This document shows positions 17,855 through 27,686 of a stretch of DNA of 64,000 bases, piece by piece. Location of the stretch: contig NZ_CAIJCS010000008.1 in NCBI RefSeq assembly GCF_903819165.1, positions 35,152 through 99,151 on the forward strand, given 5' to 3'. The position numbers and the translations under genes were made by a program. Numbering within the stretch: the stretch's first letter is position 1; the number at the start of each line of letters is the position of its first letter. The stretch comes from Aedoeadaptatus nemausensis (GTDB lineage Bacteria > Bacillota > Clostridia > Tissierellales > Peptoniphilaceae). Below the pieces are notes generated by a model, which saw only the letters and a list, made by a program, of their open reading frames with translations, was not told the origin of the DNA and made no database searches.

Positions 17855-18984
17855 TAGTCAAAAAAGTCCTTTATTTTTTGTATAAATCCCTTTTCCTGCT
17901 CGGTCTTAGTCTCGCCCTTTTTGTTGCGAAGTTCTTCAAGCAGCTCCCGCTCTTCGGCAGAAACTTTCGTCGGCACGAGAATTTTTACGGTAAAGAGCAA
18001 ATCTCCTGCCCCTTCCCGTCGCAGGAAGGGAACCCCTTCACCTTTTATTTTAAAAGTCTCGCCGCTTTGGGTGCCGGCGGGAATATCGTAATCGATGATT
18101 TCTTTTAAAGTAGGCACTTGAATGGTGCCGCCTAAGACGGCGTCCTCATAGCGAATGGGAATGTCCACATGGAGATCATTGCCTTCACGACTGAACACGG
18201 CATCCTCTTCAATATGAAGATAAATGTACACCGTGCCCGCCTGTCCTCCGTTTTCTCCGGCGTGGCCTTCTCCCGACATGGTGATCACACTGCGGCTGTC
18301 TACCCCGGCGGGAATACGAATATGGAGCTTTCTGTTAACCGTCTCCCGTCCGCTGCCGTGACAATGCTTACAGGGCTTTTCAATGACGGTCCCTGTTCCG
18401 CCGCAATCGTCGCAAGGCACGACGCGCATAAAGCGTCCGAAAGCCGAGGAGGTAGCTTGGCGCACCTGTCCGCTTCCGCCGCAGGTTTCACAGGTGTGGA
18501 TGCTCTCATCGTCTTCCGCGCCGCTGCCATGACAGCGGGAACATTCTTCGGTTCGGCGAATTTGAATGTCTTTTTCCGTGCCGAAAACCGCCTCTTTAAA
18601 CGTAAGGTTCAAGTCATAGCGAATATGGGCACCGTCGCGGGGCGCTTTCGCCGTGTTGCCGCCGGAAAAATTGGCGCCGAAACCGCCGCCGAACATATCG
18701 AAGATGTCGCCGAAAATATCGCCAAAGCCGCCGAAGTCTCCGCCGCCGGATGCTCCGAAATCATTCTTCAGTCCTTCTTCTCCGTACACATCGTAAGTTC
18801 TCTTTTTCGTTTCGTCGGAAAGCACTTCGTAGGCGAAATTTACCTCTTTAAATTTCGTCTCCGCCTCCTCGTCTCCCGGATGAAGGTCCGGGTGATACTG
18901 TTTGGCTTTTTTACGATATGCTTTTTTTATTTCAGAAGATGTGGCCGTGCGCTCGATCTCCAAAATCTCGTATAAGTCTCTCAT
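17854..18984 (-). CDS. dnaJ: chaperone DnaJ
   Basis: Hsp40 co-chaperone that stimulates DnaK ATPase. The 376-residue type I protein has the J domain with HPD near residue 36, a G/F region (about 70-115), four CxxCxGxG zinc repeats (CSRCHGSG, CETCGGSG, CDDCGGTG, CKHCHGSG; about 150-210) and the C-terminal substrate domain. The ATG at 18982-18984 gives the expected N-terminus MRDLYEILEI. A terminator separates it from dnaK, so dnaJ is not simply co-transcribed with dnaK; a TATGAT about 30 bp upstream of the start is a possible -10 with a poor -35. Confidence 0.96.
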   Translation of the reverse strand: MRDLYEILEIERTATSSEIKKAYRKKAKQYHPDLHPGDEEAETKFKEVNFAYEVLSDETKKRTYDVYGEEGLKNDFGASGGGDFGGFGDIFGDIFDMFGGGFGANFSGGNTAKAPRDGAHIRYDLNLTFKEAVFGTEKDIQIRRTEECSRCHGSGAEDDESIHTCETCGGSGQVRQATSSAFGRFMRVVPCDDCGGTGTVIEKPCKHCHGSGRETVNRKLHIRIPAGVDSRSVITMSGEGHAGENGGQAGTVYIYLHIEEDAVFSREGNDLHVDIPIRYEDAVLGGTIQVPTLKEIIDYDIPAGTQSGETFKIKGEGVPFLRREGAGDLLFTVKILVPTKVSAEERELLEELRNKKGETKTEQEKGFIQKIKDFFD

Positions 18985-19057
18985 AAACACCATCACTTTC
19001 TAATCGCTCAAATAGTGTTATCATACCCTAAAAACGGCTGCTAGGGAAGATATAAAC

Positions 19058-19081
19058 TAAAAAAGGGCACTTTCGTGCCCC
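19058..19081 (-). terminator. rho-independent terminator after dnaK
   Basis: On the minus strand GGGCAC-GAAA-GTGCCC followed by six Ts. It closes the hrcA-grpE-dnaK unit before dnaJ. Confidence 0.88.
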
Positions 19082-19094
19082 TTATTAGTTTGTT

Positions 19095-20927
<1,833 letters not shown>

Positions 20928-20977
20928 ATTAAATCCTCCTGATTTAAACTTTATTTTTTACTTTTAATCTATATTAA

Positions 20978-21517
20978 TTATTTTGAGACCTTGACCATGC
21001 TGGGTCGAATGACGCGGTCGCCGAGTCGATAGCCTTTTTGCAACACGTCGATGACGGTGTTTTCCTCAACCCCTTCTTTTTCTTCCATAACCACCGCATG
21101 GTGTAAATTGGGATCGAAGGCTTGGTTTAAGGCGTCGATTTCCACGATGTCGTTTTTAGCAAGTTCGCTGCGGAACTGATCGGCGATCATTTCCATGCCC
21201 TTGTAAAAATTTTCATCCTGTACGTCGTCTACCATAAGGGCTCGCTCGAAATTATCGAGAACGGGAAGAATGTCCATGGCCAGTTTTTCCATACCCATGG
21301 CGTGCATTCTCGCCTTTTCCTCCGTGCTCCGTCTGCGGAAATTACTGTAATCCGCCTGGAGGCGAAGGTATCGGTCTTCCAATTCCTTGTACTTGTTTTC
21401 GTCTTCGTTTTCCACGACCTCTTCTTCTTCGACTGTCGTCTCCGTGGTCGCCTCTTCATCTAATGTCGTATGTTCTTGTTCGTCGATCGTTTCCTGATCT
21501 TTATTTTCTACTACCAC
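20978..21517 (-). CDS. grpE: nucleotide exchange factor GrpE
   Basis: Releases ADP from DnaK. The 179-residue protein has an acidic, Glu/Thr-rich N-terminus (about 1-45), the long dimer helix (about 45-105) and the C-terminal beta domain ending in the signature VLQKGYRLGDRVIRPSMVKV. The start is GTG at 21515-21517 with GAGGTGAGAA directly upstream, eight bases after the hrcA stop. Confidence 0.96.
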   Translation of the reverse strand: MVVENKDQETIDEQEHTTLDEEATTETTVEEEEVVENEDENKYKELEDRYLRLQADYSNFRRRSTEEKARMHAMGMEKLAMDILPVLDNFERALMVDDVQDENFYKGMEMIADQFRSELAKNDIVEIDALNQAFDPNLHHAVVMEEKEGVEENTVIDVLQKGYRLGDRVIRPSMVKVSK

Positions 21518-21525
21518 TTCTCACC

Positions 21526-22551
21526 TCAACGTTCCTTCCCAAGGCGCCGGCTCAAGGCATCCGTAAACGCCACCAGCGCATTTGCCGATTTCCTATAATC
21601 CATGCGAACCGGTGCGATCAAGGCCACTTTTCCGAATTTAGAAGAGCTTAAAGGATACACCCTTCCCAACAAACTGTTGCCCTGCATCACATCGGCGTCG
21701 TTTTCACTACCGATTTTAAACTCCACATCGGAGGATGTGGAAAGTTCGTTAAACAGCCGTAGGAGATTATCCTTTTCCTCCACATAGCGCAAAAGCGACT
21801 GCACTCTGGATACATCTTTAAATTCTTCGTACCTGAAAAGATTTCCCACGCTACTAATCGCCACTTCCATATCGTCCACATTGCCTGCAATTTGAGAAAG
21901 CAAGCTCGTAATGTGAAGGACGAAAGATTCGTAGCGAACCAATTTGCCGGATAAAACAAATTTTACGCCGTCGATGGCATCGAAGGATGTTCCCACAAAT
22001 GCCCTTGAAAGAACCTGAGAAATATATTCCAGATCCCCTTCGTCGACGGAAAATTCCATGGGAATCATTCGTTTTACCACGACGCCGCGGTCGCCGACGA
22101 CCAGCAACATGACGAAGTAATCCGAAACCGGAATTAAATCGAGGTACTTGATCTTTCGATCGCCTCCTTTGGGCATCATCATCAGCGCCAAACTGTCGGT
22201 TTCATGGGCCAGCGCCTCTACAGCTCGACGATAAAATTCGTCGGTGCCGAGCAAATGCTCGGGCATGGCTTCCACAAAACGTTCGACGAGGGAATCTTCA
22301 CGATTGATCTCGGGAATTAATTCGTCTACATAAAATCTATAAGCATCTTCCGAGGGGATCCTCCCGGCGGAAGTGTGGGGCTTCATTAAAAGGCCCAACG
22401 CCTCCAAATCGCTCATTTCGTTTCGAATGGTAGCCGATGAAACGGCGAGACCCGATTCCTTTGAAAGTGTGCGACTGCCGATGGGAACAGGCGATGCGAT
22501 ATAAGACTCGATAATTCGATTAAGAATATCTAATTTTCTCTCATCTAACAT
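21526..22551 (-). CDS. hrcA: heat-inducible repressor HrcA
   Basis: Represses class I heat-shock genes by binding CIRCE. The 341-residue protein starts MLDERKLDILNRIIESYIAS, has a winged helix (GLAVSSATIRNEMSDLEALG, about 40-60) and the dimerisation/GAF-like part. The reading frame extends 24 codons further upstream, through the CIRCE element, but the ATG at 22549-22551 has GGGAGG nine bases before it and matches the family start. The operon is negatively autoregulated through the two operators upstream. Confidence 0.97.
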   Translation of the reverse strand: MLDERKLDILNRIIESYIASPVPIGSRTLSKESGLAVSSATIRNEMSDLEALGLLMKPHTSAGRIPSEDAYRFYVDELIPEINREDSLVERFVEAMPEHLLGTDEFYRRAVEALAHETDSLALMMMPKGGDRKIKYLDLIPVSDYFVMLLVVGDRGVVVKRMIPMEFSVDEGDLEYISQVLSRAFVGTSFDAIDGVKFVLSGKLVRYESFVLHITSLLSQIAGNVDDMEVAISSVGNLFRYEEFKDVSRVQSLLRYVEEKDNLLRLFNELSTSSDVEFKIGSENDADVMQGNSLLGRVYPLSSSKFGKVALIAPVRMDYRKSANALVAFTDALSRRLGKER

Positions 22552-22573
22552 CTTATCGCTCCTCCCTTCTCTG

Positions 22574-22600
22574 TTAGCACTCTTTTTAGTTGAGTGCCAA
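22574..22600 (-). promoter_or_regulatory. CIRCE operator (proximal)
   Basis: Plus-strand reading TTAGCACTC-N9-GAGTGCCAA: one mismatch to the CIRCE consensus (TTAGCACTC-N9-GAGTGCTAA). It lies between the -10 box and the hrcA ribosome binding site, the classical place for HrcA repression. Confidence 0.95.
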
Positions 22601-22614
22601 TTGCTTATGGTCTT

Positions 22615-22643
22615 AGTATACACGGGCTTTTAGCACTTGTCAA
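22615..22643 (-). promoter_or_regulatory. promoter of hrcA-grpE-dnaK
   Basis: Minus strand TTGACA (22638-22643), 17 bases, TATACT (22615-22620): an essentially consensus primary-sigma promoter. The -35 box falls within the spacer of an upstream CIRCE-like palindrome, and the proximal CIRCE lies just after the start site. Confidence 0.92.
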
Positions 22644-22656
22644 GCTTGAATGCTAA
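22630..22656 (-). promoter_or_regulatory. second CIRCE-like operator over the -35 box
   Basis: TTAGCACTT-N9-GAATGCTAA: each 9-base arm differs from CIRCE consensus at one base, and the spacer is exactly nine. Its centre is 56 bp from that of the proximal element. The -35 hexamer lies within it, so HrcA bound here would block polymerase directly. Confidence 0.75.
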
Positions 22657-22658
22657 AA

Positions 22659-22691
22659 ATAAAAAATCGCCCGGCTTTTCCGAGCGATCTG
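22659..22691 (-). terminator. terminator after hemW
   Basis: Minus strand ATCGCTCGG-AAAA-GCCGGGCGAT (one G-U pair and slight asymmetry) followed by TTTTTTATTTTT. It separates hemW from the heat-shock promoter. Confidence 0.85.
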
Positions 22692-22708
22692 AAAATGATG
22701 CAATTATT

Positions 22709-23845
22709 TTATTCCTCTTCTAATTGAAAGAGATCCACTTCCACCTGATTGGAAAGATCCCTTCCCCGTTCCGTCAGTACGATATGATGTTTGCAGATTT
22801 TTAAAAGTCCGCTCTCCACATTGCGTTCGATACCAATTCCGTAGCGATCTTTAAAGGGGATACCGGAAGGGAGCTTTTCGTTTAAATTAATTCCCTCGTT
22901 CAGTCGAATTCCGAGCATCATGAACTCATTGTCACGATCGAGGGGTGACAGCTCCTCAGAGTAAGCGACGGGTTTTTTACCTTCCTCAATGGAAGAAATG
23001 TATTCTCCTAAACTCGCCATATTGGTGTGGCGAGTATGGCGAAGAAAACCGCTGGCAGTCGGACCCAAACCGATATAGCGGCCCAATTCCCAGTAGTGGA
23101 GATTGTGTCGACACTTATAGCCCGGCTTGGAGAAGTTGGAGAGCTCGTACTGTTCATAACCCATGGCGCCGAGCATTTTTTCGTAGCGGTGAACGTGGCG
23201 CCGATCTTCCGTATCGTTTTCAGGCATATGGCCGTAGCGCGTAAAGAAGGGAGTGCCCTCTTCCAAGATCAAGCTGTACACGCTGACGTGCTCCGGGTTC
23301 AACTGATTTATAAGAGAAATACTCTTTTCAATATCTTCGTCTGATTCTGTAGGGACAGACGAAATAAAATCCAGATTAATGTTTTTCGCGCCGCCTTCTC
23401 TTAAATGGCGAAAGGCTTTTATTCCCTCATCGACATTGTGAATTCGACCCATTATGGTTAGGAGGCGATCGCTTCCGCTTTGAATCCCCATGCTGAAGCG
23501 ATTGACTCCCGCCGCCATTAGCTTTTCAATGTTCAACGCCACCACGCTTTCGGGATTACACTCCAGGGTAATCTCGCCGCTTTTTTCCACATAGGGTGCG
23601 ACTCGGGTTAAAATTCTGAGTAATCTTTCCGTTCCGAGCATGGAAGGGGTTCCGCCGCCGAGGAACAGGGAGCTTATTTCCTGCCCCCGAAGTTCACCCT
23701 CGTAAAGCTCCCATTCCCGCAATAAATTATCCACATAGTCGTCCATGACCTCCTCGCTTTTGGGCAAAAAGGAATAAAAATCGCAATAGCCGCACTTTTT
23801 CTCGCAAAAAGGCACGTGAATATAAATAGCAAGAGATCGGTTCAT
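22709..23845 (-). CDS. hemW: radical SAM heme chaperone HemW
   Basis: Member of the HemW (former HemN-like) family that transfers heme to target proteins; it is not a true coproporphyrinogen oxidase. The radical SAM cluster motif CEKKCGYC (CxxxCxxC plus the extra Cys-Asp-Phe of CDF) lies near residue 14-24, with IYIHVPFC before it, and GGGTPSML near 65. 378 residues from the ATG at 23843-23845, which has GGAGG five bases upstream. A terminator sits between lepA and this gene. Confidence 0.92.
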   Translation of the reverse strand: MNRSLAIYIHVPFCEKKCGYCDFYSFLPKSEEVMDDYVDNLLREWELYEGELRGQEISSLFLGGGTPSMLGTERLLRILTRVAPYVEKSGEITLECNPESVVALNIEKLMAAGVNRFSMGIQSGSDRLLTIMGRIHNVDEGIKAFRHLREGGAKNINLDFISSVPTESDEDIEKSISLINQLNPEHVSVYSLILEEGTPFFTRYGHMPENDTEDRRHVHRYEKMLGAMGYEQYELSNFSKPGYKCRHNLHYWELGRYIGLGPTASGFLRHTRHTNMASLGEYISSIEEGKKPVAYSEELSPLDRDNEFMMLGIRLNEGINLNEKLPSGIPFKDRYGIGIERNVESGLLKICKHHIVLTERGRDLSNQVEVDLFQLEEE

Positions 23846-23855
23846 TTTTTCCTCC

Positions 23856-23880
23856 AAAAAAACGGACCCTCCCGGATCCG
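23856..23880 (-). terminator. terminator between lepA and hemW
   Basis: Minus strand CGGATCC-GGGA-GGGTCCG then seven Ts. The last T is directly followed by the GGAGG ribosome binding site of hemW, so hemW can only be expressed by read-through or by a promoter inside lepA. Confidence 0.85.
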
Positions 23881-23885
23881 CTCTC

Positions 23886-25691
23886 TTAATCTTCGTCGTA
23901 TTTCAATACGGCGAGGAAGGCCTCTTGAGGCACTTCTACGCTGCCGATATTGCGCATACGCTTTTTACCTTCTTTTTGTTTTTCAAGGAGCTTCCGCTTT
24001 CTCGAAATATCGCCGCCGTAACACTTCGCAAGTACGTCTTTGCGAAGGGCGCGAATTGTTTCCCGGGCGATAATCTTCGAGCCGATGGCCGCTTGAATGG
24101 GCACGGCAAATTGATGGCGCGGGATAACGTCGGTAAGACGTTCGCAAATTTTTCTTCCCCGCTCGTAAGCTTTTTCGCGGTGTACGATAAGGGAGAAGGC
24201 ATCGACCAGTTCGCTATTGATGAGCACGTCCATTTTCACGAGATCGCCCTCTTCGTAACCGATAAGCTCGTAATCGTAGGATGCGTATCCCCTCGTCTTG
24301 GATTTCAGCGCGTCGAAGAAATCGTAAATAACTTCGTTTAATGGAAGTTCGTAAACAATATTGACACGCGTCTCTTCCAGATAATCCATATTAATGAAAC
24401 GGCCTCTCCGCTCTTGGCAAAGTTCCATAACCGTTCCTACATAATCCGTAGGCGACATGATCTCCGCTTTTACGAAAGGTTCTTCCATATAATCGATGGT
24501 GGTGGGATCGGGAAGATTGGTCGGGTTTTGAATCTCCAACATCTCCCCTTCTAAAGTGTGTACGCGGTAAATAACAGATGGTGCCGTCGTAATAATATCC
24601 AGATCAAATTCCCGCTCCAAACGTTCCTGAATAATTTCCATATGGAGCAGGCCTAAGAAGCCGCAACGGAAACCGAAGCCCAGGGCCACGGAAGTTTCCG
24701 CATCAAATACGAGGGCCGCATCGTTAACCTGCAGCTTCTCAAGAGCGTCCCGCACATCGGTGTAGGATTCGCCTTCCGCAGGATAAATACCGGAGTAGAC
24801 CATGGGCACGACTTTTTTGTAGCCGGGAAGAGGTTCCGCCGGAGGATTTTTAGGATCGTAAATTGTATCCCCGACACGAGCCTCTTTTACATTTTTAATG
24901 CTCGCCGTAATATAGCCTACATCCCCTGCGCTGAGTTCCGCCAAGGGGATAGTGCCGTTGGCATTGACGCCCACTTCCACTACTTCAAATTCCTTACCGG
25001 TTGCCCACATTTTAATCTTGTCTCCGGCCTTTACTTTGCCGTCGACGATACGCACATAGCAAACGACGCCGCGGTAACTGTCGTAGATGGAGTCGAAAAT
25101 AAGAGCCTTCAGTGGAGCCTTCTCGTCGCCACTCGGCGCGGGAACCTGCTCGATAATGGCGTCTAAAACATCTTCGATGCCGATGCCGTTTTTCGCACTG
25201 ATAAGAGGGGCTTCTTCCGTATCCAGGCCGATAATATCTTCAATTTCTTTTTTCACCTCGTCGGCGCGGGACGAGGGAAGGTCGATTTTATTGAGAATGG
25301 GTACGAGTTCCAAATCCTGATCCAGTGCCAGGTAAACATTGGCGAGAGTCTGTGCCTCAACACCTTGGGTAGAATCCACGACCAGGAGTGCACCTTCGCA
25401 GGCCGCCAAGGATCGGGAAACTTCGTAATTAAAGTCCACGTGGCCCGGAGTATCGATAAGGTTTAAAATATATTCTTCGCCGTCGCGCTCGTGAACCAGG
25501 CGAACGGCTTTTAATTTAATGGTAATGCCCCGTTCCTTTTCAAGGGCCATGGAATCGAGAACTTGCGCATTCATTTCCCGTTCCGTGAGCATACCCGTCT
25601 TTTCGATGAGGCGATCGGCCAAGGTACTCTTACCGTGGTCGATATGGGCAATAATTGAGAAATTGCGAATGTTCTGTTGACGATTGCTCAT
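23886..25691 (-). CDS. lepA: elongation factor 4 (LepA)
   Basis: Ribosome-bound GTPase thought to help 30S biogenesis or rescue stalled translocation. The 601-residue protein has G1 [13 protein letters not shown] near residue 15, G3 DTPGHVDF near 80, G4 NKIDLPS near 133, EF-G-like domains II, III and V, and the LepA-specific C-terminal domain (RREIL-type [19 protein letters not shown]). Length and start are normal. Confidence 0.98.
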   Translation of the reverse strand: MSNRQQNIRNFSIIAHIDHGKSTLADRLIEKTGMLTEREMNAQVLDSMALEKERGITIKLKAVRLVHERDGEEYILNLIDTPGHVDFNYEVSRSLAACEGALLVVDSTQGVEAQTLANVYLALDQDLELVPILNKIDLPSSRADEVKKEIEDIIGLDTEEAPLISAKNGIGIEDVLDAIIEQVPAPSGDEKAPLKALIFDSIYDSYRGVVCYVRIVDGKVKAGDKIKMWATGKEFEVVEVGVNANGTIPLAELSAGDVGYITASIKNVKEARVGDTIYDPKNPPAEPLPGYKKVVPMVYSGIYPAEGESYTDVRDALEKLQVNDAALVFDAETSVALGFGFRCGFLGLLHMEIIQERLEREFDLDIITTAPSVIYRVHTLEGEMLEIQNPTNLPDPTTIDYMEEPFVKAEIMSPTDYVGTVMELCQERRGRFINMDYLEETRVNIVYELPLNEVIYDFFDALKSKTRGYASYDYELIGYEEGDLVKMDVLINSELVDAFSLIVHREKAYERGRKICERLTDVIPRHQFAVPIQAAIGSKIIARETIRALRKDVLAKCYGGDISRKRKLLEKQKEGKKRMRNIGSVEVPQEAFLAVLKYDED

Positions 25692-25700
25692 TGTTCCTCC

Positions 25701-26252
25701 TTATTCATTCTGTCCGTGGAATACTGTAAATTTTGAGAAAGGAAAATAACGGAGCGCCGCTCGCGAGCGAATATGTTCCTTTTCTACGGGACCGAAATAA
25801 CGGCTGTCGATGGACATGCCCTCGTTGCGATTATCTCCCATGACGAAAAATTCGTCGGGCCCGAGTGTCCACTCGTCGCCCTGATAAGTACCGGTTTCGA
25901 CACCCGGATGGATGTAGTCTTCTTCAATATGGACGCCGTTGACATAAACTTCTCCCGATTGAATGGCCACCTGATCTCCCGGGGTCCCAATAACCCGCTT
26001 AACATACTCCTTGCCCGATCCGTCCGGCGCATCGATAATCACGATGTCTCCCCGCTCCGGATCGGAGAAATACTTGGGAAAGACCAGGCAGATCATGCGT
26101 TCATTTTGATGAAGAGTCGGCTCCATGCTCTGACCGATGACCATGGTCGTATTAAAAATAAAATGACGAATTAAAACGGCGAGCACCACAGCGGTGGCGA
26201 CTAATTTTATAACTTCAATCGCCATATTCGACGACTTTTCTTTTGATTTCAA
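25701..26252 (-). CDS. lepB: type I signal peptidase
   Basis: Membrane-bound serine protease that removes signal peptides from secreted proteins such as the giant surface proteins in this window. The 183-residue protein has one N-terminal membrane helix (about 15-35). The catalytic Ser is in GQSMEPTL near 42 and the Lys in GKEYVKRVIG near 82, with the family box GDNRNEGMSIDSRYFG near 145. The start is TTG at 26250-26252 with AAAGGGG upstream; an ATG nine codons later lacks a ribosome binding site. Confidence 0.95.
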   Translation of the reverse strand: MKSKEKSSNMAIEVIKLVATAVVLAVLIRHFIFNTTMVIGQSMEPTLHQNERMICLVFPKYFSDPERGDIVIIDAPDGSGKEYVKRVIGTPGDQVAIQSGEVYVNGVHIEEDYIHPGVETGTYQGDEWTLGPDEFFVMGDNRNEGMSIDSRYFGPVEKEHIRSRAALRYFPFSKFTVFHGQNE

Positions 26253-26326
26253 AATCTATCCCCTTTCTTCGCTTAGCAATTCATTTTACCACAAAAGGAA
26301 GTTTCTCACACACTTCCCTTAGATTC

Positions 26327-26355
26327 TTGCAAATTCTACGGGTCTGTGATAGAAT
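26327..26355 (+). promoter_or_regulatory. rpsT promoter
   Basis: TTGCAA (26327-26332), 17 bases, TAGAAT (26350-26355), about 50 bp before the rpsT start. Good primary-sigma match. Confidence 0.75.
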
Positions 26356-26405
26356 TCTACAAGTTAAGGTATCCCAAGGGATAAAATTATAATCGGAGGT
26401 GAACC

Positions 26406-26669
26406 ATGGCAAATATTAAATCCGCGATTAAACGTATCGGCACGACCAAAAAAGAAACCTTGCGCAATAAAGCCGTCAAAACAAATGTTAAGACTACGAT
26501 CCGCAAGTTTGAAACCGCGCTCGATAAGGGCAATATTGATGAAGCGAGAGAACTTCTCCAAGACGTCGACAAAACTTTAAAGAAAGCTGCGTCGAAAAAC
26601 GTTATTCATAAAAATGCTGCTTCACGCCGATTAAGCCGCTTAAACAAGAAATTAAATAATGCAAAATAA
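26406..26669 (+). CDS. rpsT: 30S ribosomal protein S20
   Basis: 87-residue basic helical protein with the standard S20 start MANIKSAIKRIGTTKKETLR and the later KNVIHKNAASRRLSRL box. CGGAGGTGAACC precedes the ATG. Monocistronic, with its own promoter and a strong terminator. It is divergent from lepB and convergent with holA, and rpsT next to holA is a common arrangement. Confidence 0.97.
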   Translation: MANIKSAIKRIGTTKKETLRNKAVKTNVKTTIRKFETALDKGNIDEARELLQDVDKTLKKAASKNVIHKNAASRRLSRLNKKLNNAK

Positions 26670-26670
26670 A

Positions 26671-26706
26671 TAAAAAACTGAAAACGCATGTTTTCAGTTT
26701 TTTTAT
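26671..26706. terminator. bidirectional terminator rpsT / holA
   Basis: ACTGAAAAC-GCAT-GTTTTCAGT with a T run on the right and an A run on the left, so it can end both rpsT (plus) and holA (minus). Confidence 0.9.
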
Positions 26707-27686
26707 TGCCCTGCGATCATTTGAAGCACCAAGGTCTCCAATACTTCCCTGTCGCTTACCGATGTGGATTTCATGGCGAGTTCCGCCTCGAGTAGGAGTT
26801 CATAATGATGCTCCAGGGTCTCCTCTCTATACAGTCCGCTTTGTGCGGCTATTTTTTTGCCCTCATAAGGCTTGACGCCCATAAATTTGAAAATATCTCC
26901 GTCCCGGGAGTAGATCTTTTTCATGGTCTTATAAAACAAAAGATTTCGCGTCTGCCTGCCGATCATATAGAGAATCCTCGGAGCCGGCTCTTCCTTGGCG
27001 TCGAATTCTCTCAAGAGCCTGATCACATCCCGCGCTCTTTTTTTTGCAATGGCGTCGAGGAGATCGAAAATAGTCTCCGTCTGGAAGGGATCGAGGAAAG
27101 TATCCACGGCCTCCGCACTTACTTCTTCGCCGGAAATACTGGCGATTTGATCCAAAGTCGTTATTAGGGACTCCAGATCTCCCTCGTAGCGACGATCGCC
27201 GTAGCCGGAAAGGCGAATAAAATGCTCCAACACTTCGGGCTTAATGCGACGATTCATCTTGCCGAGATAGCCCGCCAAGTACGAACGCAGGGCCCTTCCC
27301 GTGAGCCGCTCCATTTCTACAAGCCTCCCGGCTTTTTTAAAGCGGGTATAGAGCTTCTGATTTTTCTTGATCGCCGTTTCCGTCTCCATTAAAAGAAGAA
27401 TAGTGGACTCGGGAATAGAAAAGACTTCTTCTAAAAAATAATCCAGTTTTCCGTCGCCACTTAAAAGGCCCGCGTCCTTTACGATCACCATGCGCTTTTC
27501 CGACATAAAGGGCAGGGTGTTCGCCTTGGCTAAAATCTCCCCTACATCTTCCGAAGCCACATCGTAATTTAAATCCCGCATCTCGGGAGCGATATACTGT
27601 TGTTCTATTTGACGCCGCTTCTGCTCCATGCCGTATTTTTCCGGCCCGTGGAGTAAATAGGCGCCGCCGAAATCCATTGGTTCCAT
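26703..27686 (-). CDS. holA: DNA polymerase III delta subunit
   Basis: Clamp-loader subunit that opens the sliding clamp. 327 residues; the N-terminal nucleotide-binding-like fold (GGAYLLHGPEKYGMEQKRRQ), a degenerate AAA+ core and the C-terminal collar are all recognisable (LDPFQTETIFDLLDAIAKK near 210). The reading frame is open 23 codons further, but the ATG at 27684-27686 just before the family's conserved start is preferred. The ribosome binding site is weak (GAAAGAAAG). The first ~82 bases overlap the end of comEC in another frame. Confidence 0.93.
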   Translation of the reverse strand: MEPMDFGGAYLLHGPEKYGMEQKRRQIEQQYIAPEMRDLNYDVASEDVGEILAKANTLPFMSEKRMVIVKDAGLLSGDGKLDYFLEEVFSIPESTILLLMETETAIKKNQKLYTRFKKAGRLVEMERLTGRALRSYLAGYLGKMNRRIKPEVLEHFIRLSGYGDRRYEGDLESLITTLDQIASISGEEVSAEAVDTFLDPFQTETIFDLLDAIAKKRARDVIRLLREFDAKEEPAPRILYMIGRQTRNLLFYKTMKKIYSRDGDIFKFMGVKPYEGKKIAAQSGLYREETLEHHYELLLEAELAMKSTSVSDREVLETLVLQMIAGQ

